Assembly (NCBI GenBank): GCA_002310195.1 | Contig: DBYS01000001.1 | Location: 174,945-238,944 of the forward strand | Direction: 5' to 3' | Source of the DNA: Bacteroidales bacterium UBA1180 | GTDB lineage: Bacteria > Bacteroidota > Bacteroidia > Bacteroidales > Paludibacteraceae | DNA: 64,000 nt | Shown here: positions 60,933-64,000 of the stretch, one piece after another | How the letters are laid out: each line of letters opens with the position of its first letter | Position numbering within the stretch: the first letter of the stretch is position 1 | The notes under the pieces: generated by a model | Told to the model about the DNA's origin: nothing | What the model saw: the letters and a program-made list of their open reading frames with translations, nothing else | Database searches by the model: none | Made by a program: the position numbers and the translations under genes

Positions 60933-62951
60933 ATGAAAAAACTAATCTATTTCACCATCATGGCAGCAGTTTTTACAGCATGCTCTACCTCTCCTAAGCA
61001 GACCACCGGTATCCCTCTCGACAATCTGGATACCACGGCTGTTCCCCAGAATGATTTTTACCAGTACGCCTGTGGCGGCTGGATGGCAGCTAACCCCCTC
61101 ACGCCCGAGTACGCACGCTTCGGCTCGTTCGACAAACTTGCGCTCAACAACCTTGAGCAGGTCAACGGCCTGATCCAGGAGATCGCCGCCGACAAACACG
61201 AACCCGGTTCCGTGGCACAGAAGATCGGCGATATCTACAATCTTGCTCTCGACACCACGCGTCGCAACAGCGAAGGTATTGCTCCGGTTCAGAACACTCT
61301 CAGCGAGATCCGAGCTATCCAATCCCGTGACGAGTTCTCGAAGCTCCTCGGCGCATCGATGGAATACGCCCTGTTCGCAATGTACGTCGATGCCGACGCT
61401 ATGAACTCCAGCATGAATATCATGAACGAGTATCAGGCAGGCTTTGCGCTCGGTGAGAAGGAGTATTATATCGATACCGACGAGACCACCCTCAACATAC
61501 GCGCCAAGTACGAGCAGTACATAGCCAACATGTTCCGCCTCTTCGCCCAGCCCGAGCCCGAGCAGGCCGCCAAGACCGTTCTGCGCCTCGAGACACGTCT
61601 GGCTAAGGCTGCCAAGAACAATGTCGAGCTGCGCGACCCGATCGCTAATTACAACAAGATGTCCGTTGCTGATCTTCAGAAGCTCGTGCCGCAACTCAAC
61701 TGGCAGGAGTTCTTCGCTGCACTCGGCGTAACGCTCGATAGCGTGAATATCGGTCAAACCGCTCACCTCCAGGAGGTTGGCCGTCTGCTGGCCGAGGAAC
61801 CCCTTGAGGATATCAAGACCCTGTTTACATGGCAGGTCATCGACGGCGCGGCTTCGTACCTCACCGACGAGATCTATATGGAGAGCTTCAACTTCTATGG
61901 CAAGGTTCTCTCCGGACGCGAAGAACCTTCGCCGCTGTGGAAACGTGCCGTAGGTATAGTCAACGGTACACTCGGCGAGGCTGTAGGACAGATGTATGTG
62001 CAGAAATATTTCCCCGAGGAAAACAAACAGCGTATGCTCAATCTTGTGCACAACCTGCAAACCTCACTCGGGCAGCGTATTCAGGCGCTCGACTGGATGA
62101 GCGACGCTACCAAAGCCAAGGCTACCGAGAAACTCAACGCCATCACCATCAAGATCGGTTACCCCGACGAGTGGCGTGACTATTCGGATCTCAATATCGA
62201 TGCCTCTGTGCCGTACTACGAGAATCTCCAGCGTGCCGCTAAGTTCGAGCAGGCTTACTCTCTCTCGTTCCTCGGCAAACCCGTGGATAAGAAGAAGTGG
62301 TACATGACTCCGCAAACCGTCAATGCCTATTACAATCCTTCGTCCAACGAGATCTGCTTCCCCGCAGGTATTCTCCAGTACCCGTTCTTCGATATGTCGG
62401 CCGACGATGCGTTCAACTATGGTGCTATCGGAGTCGTTATCGGCCACGAGATGACCCACGGCTTCGACGACCAGGGCTGCCTGTTCGACAAGGATGGCAA
62501 TATGAACAACTGGTGGACTGCCGACGACAAGGCGCAGTTCGATGCCCGCACCAAGGTTATGGAGGAGTACTTCAACGGCATCGAGGTCGCCCCGGGCGTA
62601 CATGCCAACGGTGCCTTCACCCTCGGTGAGAACATTGCCGACCACGGCGGATTGCAGATCTCCTACCAGGCGTTCCGCAACAACGAGAACGCCAAACCCG
62701 AAGCCGAGCGCCTCGGCACGGTAGATGGCTTCACACCCGAGCAGCGGTTCTTCCTCGCTTATGCTAATGTATGGGCCGGAAATATCCGTCCCGAGGAGAT
62801 CCTCAACCGCACGAAGTCCGACCCGCACTCTCTCGGCCGCTGGCGTGTCAACGGTGCCCTGCCGCACATCGCTGCCTGGTACGACGCTTGGAACGTCACA
62901 CCAGAGAGCCCGATGTATCTCGAACCCGAAAAACGTGTACATATATGGTAA
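60933..62951 (+). CDS. M13-family (neprilysin-like) zinc metallopeptidase lipoprotein
   Basis: 672 residues from the ATG at 60933. Signal MKKLIYFTIMAAVFTACSTS has a lipobox-like FTAC. M13 motifs: NDFYQYACGGWMAANPL near the N-terminus, zinc site VIGHEMTHGFDDQG (HExxH), GENIADHGGLQI (third ligand Glu and ExxxD), and a C-terminal Arg region HSLGRWRVNGALPHIAAWYD. Cleaves peptides in the periplasm or at the surface. No clear Bacteroidota promoter is found before it, though the gap to dacB is only 98 bp. Its stop overlaps the following gene. Confidence 0.95.
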   Translation: MKKLIYFTIMAAVFTACSTSPKQTTGIPLDNLDTTAVPQNDFYQYACGGWMAANPLTPEYARFGSFDKLALNNLEQVNGLIQEIAADKHEPGSVAQKIGDIYNLALDTTRRNSEGIAPVQNTLSEIRAIQSRDEFSKLLGASMEYALFAMYVDADAMNSSMNIMNEYQAGFALGEKEYYIDTDETTLNIRAKYEQYIANMFRLFAQPEPEQAAKTVLRLETRLAKAAKNNVELRDPIANYNKMSVADLQKLVPQLNWQEFFAALGVTLDSVNIGQTAHLQEVGRLLAEEPLEDIKTLFTWQVIDGAASYLTDEIYMESFNFYGKVLSGREEPSPLWKRAVGIVNGTLGEAVGQMYVQKYFPEENKQRMLNLVHNLQTSLGQRIQALDWMSDATKAKATEKLNAITIKIGYPDEWRDYSDLNIDASVPYYENLQRAAKFEQAYSLSFLGKPVDKKKWYMTPQTVNAYYNPSSNEICFPAGILQYPFFDMSADDAFNYGAIGVVIGHEMTHGFDDQGCLFDKDGNMNNWWTADDKAQFDARTKVMEEYFNGIEVAPGVHANGAFTLGENIADHGGLQISYQAFRNNENAKPEAERLGTVDGFTPEQRFFLAYANVWAGNIRPEEILNRTKSDPHSLGRWRVNGALPHIAAWYDAWNVTPESPMYLEPEKRVHIW

Positions 62952-63250
62952 AGCATGTAGTATTCTTCCGCCTTGCCGATGAGGCTGAAGGCAAAACCAA
63001 ACTGCAGAACGCACAACTCATCAAGCAGGGCTTATTGTCCCTGCTTGACAAAGTGCCTGTGTTGAAAACTGAACGTGTGGGAATCAATATCCCTAATGCC
63101 AAGAAGACCGACTACGACCTCTGTCTTGAGTGCGAGTTCGATTCGTGGGAGGATGTCGACACCTATCAGAACCACCCCGAGCACCTCAAGGTTGCCGCGT
63201 ATATTACCAAGTGCCGCACCGCCCGTGCCGCTGTCGATTACGAGTTCTGA
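62945..63250 (+). CDS. Dabb (stress-responsive alpha/beta barrel) domain protein
   Basis: 101 residues from the ATG at 62945, which overlaps the M13 stop by 7 bp. MVKHVVFFRLADEAEGKT, VGINIPNAKKTDYDLCLECE and WEDVDTYQNHPEHLKVA are typical of Dabb ferredoxin-like proteins. The family includes small enzymes and proteins of unknown role. Translation is probably coupled to the peptidase. Confidence 0.85.
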   Translation: MVKHVVFFRLADEAEGKTKLQNAQLIKQGLLSLLDKVPVLKTERVGINIPNAKKTDYDLCLECEFDSWEDVDTYQNHPEHLKVAAYITKCRTARAAVDYEF

Positions 63251-63309
63251 TTGAGCGGCATTAATTCTTCACTTTTCTTCCATCCTTCACCGGGAAAAAT
63301 CATTCTTCA

Positions 63310-63341
63310 TTTGCAAATGTCAGAAAATTTTTGTACCTTTG
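63310..63341 (+). promoter_or_regulatory. Promoter of the structured transcript upstream of the methylase gene
   Basis: TTTG (63310-63313), 20 nt, TACCTTTG (63334-63341), giving a transcript start near 63348. Confidence 0.82.
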
Positions 63342-63347
63342 CAAGCG

Positions 63348-63726
63348 AAATCAGTTAGTTCCATTTTGGAATATGTGCTCAAGTATGTAAGGAGTTCTTA
63401 CTAACAGAAATAGCAATGTGCATTTTTTGCACGTACCAAGAAATACCGTCAGCAGCCCAAGACGTAAAATAGGGTGACATACAAAAGGCGTTTATTGACG
63501 CTTGTTTTGGCGACTTTGGAATCTGCTACATTCTAAAAATGTTATGTTCAAAACAATGCAACAATAGATGTCTGCGTTGGGTATATAACACCTTCCATTT
63601 TTGTGTGGGAGAACTATATACTTTTTAAGCGTAGGCTCTGTGTTGCTTGTATCTGGCATAACAGGGCTTGTAGCAGAGCCTCAAAGTCGCAGGACAAGTA
63701 ACAATTACAGGTCCTGCGCTTTTTGT
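63348..63726 (+). ncRNA. Candidate structured RNA, about 380 nt, with intrinsic terminator
   Basis: No protein-coding frame spans this stretch. It begins at a consensus promoter and ends in a perfect terminator. Visible stems: TTCCA-TTT-TGGAA; GTAAG / CTTAC; GTGCA / TGCAC; AGGCTCTG / CAGAGCCT (63633-63640 / 63674-63681). It may be a stand-alone small RNA or a terminating leader controlling the methylase gene 34 bp downstream. It lacks the tmRNA and RNase P signatures I looked for. Family not recognised. Confidence 0.6.
63688..63726 (+). terminator. Intrinsic terminator of the structured RNA
   Basis: CGCAGGAC (63688-63695) pairs perfectly with GTCCTGCG (63711-63718), followed by CTTTTTTG. Confidence 0.85.
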
Positions 63727-63759
63727 GTGTACTTAATAGGTAATAAACAGCAACTTATA

Positions 63760-64000
63760 TGATAACAATCGACAATTTCAAAGAAGTACTCATTTCGCTT
63801 GGATTCACACAAGAGAGGGCGCGTGATGCATATACCAAGGAATACCATTTAAATGGCAATTTGGTGGGTGATACGCACATGTCTGTCGATTTTGCAGAAA
63901 AGCGCCTTGAATTTCCTGCGGATATGCGTGGTGGTGAACGCAACACCTTGATTGATGATGCCCATAAAGAGAATATGGTCGTCTTTGAATGTGTGGATCG
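63760..64000 (+). CDS. Probable restriction-modification N-6 adenine DNA methylase, N-terminal fragment
   Basis: 80 codons from the ATG at 63760 run off the right edge. The start MITIDNFKEVLISLGFTQER, a beta segment ending in LEFPADMRG, and HKENMVVFECVD resemble the N-terminal domain of large Bacteroidota restriction-modification methylases that carry an extra nuclease-type front domain. No catalytic NPPY or SAM motif is in view, so the call rests on the N-terminal pattern. AT-richer codon use than its neighbours, and a separate promoter and RNA upstream, fit an acquired defence locus. Confidence 0.5.

Noticed and set aside
63348..63726. tmRNA, RNase P RNA or retron RNA
   Set aside because: No GGTTCGA...CCA end, no GAGGAAAGTC-type P4 signature, and no reverse transcriptase next to it within view.

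Overview
The window looks like a chromosomal piece of a Bacteroidales (Bacteroidota) genome of moderate GC, probably a gut-type commensal not identified here to genus. The evidence is promoter style and gene content. I can place fifteen copies of the Bacteroidota promoter signature (TTTG or CTTG, exactly 20 nt, TAnnTTTG), and almost no gene depends on a Shine-Dalgarno sequence. Family-level markers include GldB-like lipoprotein, LolD, FloA/NfeD, HHH-type outer-membrane proteins and Bacteroidales-style lipoproteins. There are no insertion sequences, prophage genes or CRISPR arrays.

Layout. 1-3.9 kb: the 5' part of upp with a secreted coiled-coil protein, facing away from a 3'-5' exonuclease/Sua5 fusion, a sugar-1-phosphate (polyprenyl glycosyl) transferase and xseB. 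4-10 kb: a 1533-residue secreted repeat protein, a 42-residue peptide and a secreted retropepsin-like protease. 10-11.5 kb: tRNA-Pro(CGG) behind an array of RNA hairpins, and a Sir2 deacylase. 11.5-27.4 kb: mostly minus-strand housekeeping genes: an RlmI-like methyltransferase; the lolD-gldB-sufS-nuclease/beta-barrel operon; and topA-yraN-mnmG-(parS)-apt-uvrC-tsaE-GH5. An exact 16-bp parS site lies between mnmG and apt, which suggests the origin region is not far away. 27.5-34.3 kb: nfeD-floA, a nitrilase-family amidase, recJ, tdk and priA. 34.3-38.8 kb: small lineage-type genes of unknown function, an 11-bp tandem repeat, and a lipoprotein with a structured leader.

38.8-56.0 kb is the centrepiece: 18 same-strand, mostly overlapping genes behind one promoter, encoding an aryl-polyene type pathway. 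A tyrosine ammonia-lyase would make 4-coumarate. An acyl-activating ligase would load it on one of two ACPs. Three ketosynthases with chain-length-factor-like partners, a ketoreductase and two hotdog dehydratases would extend and dehydrate the polyene. A methyltransferase, an LpxL-like acyltransferase and a three-domain glycosyltransferase-acyltransferase-flavoprotein would decorate it or attach it to lipid. A LolA-like carrier, a small EamA-type protein and an MMPL exporter would move it to the envelope. The exporter gene carries five tandem heptanucleotides, a possible phase-variation tract. No DarA/DarB pair is visible, so a flexirubin assignment is not supported from this window alone.

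56-63.3 kb: dacB-birA-rfbB-cca on the minus strand, diverging from an M13 peptidase lipoprotein and a Dabb protein. 63.3-64 kb: a promoter, about 380 nt of structured non-coding sequence ending in a perfect intrinsic terminator, and the start of a probable restriction-modification methylase. This last stretch is AT-richer and looks like the edge of an acquired defence locus.

All functional calls rest on reading motifs by eye. No database search was run.
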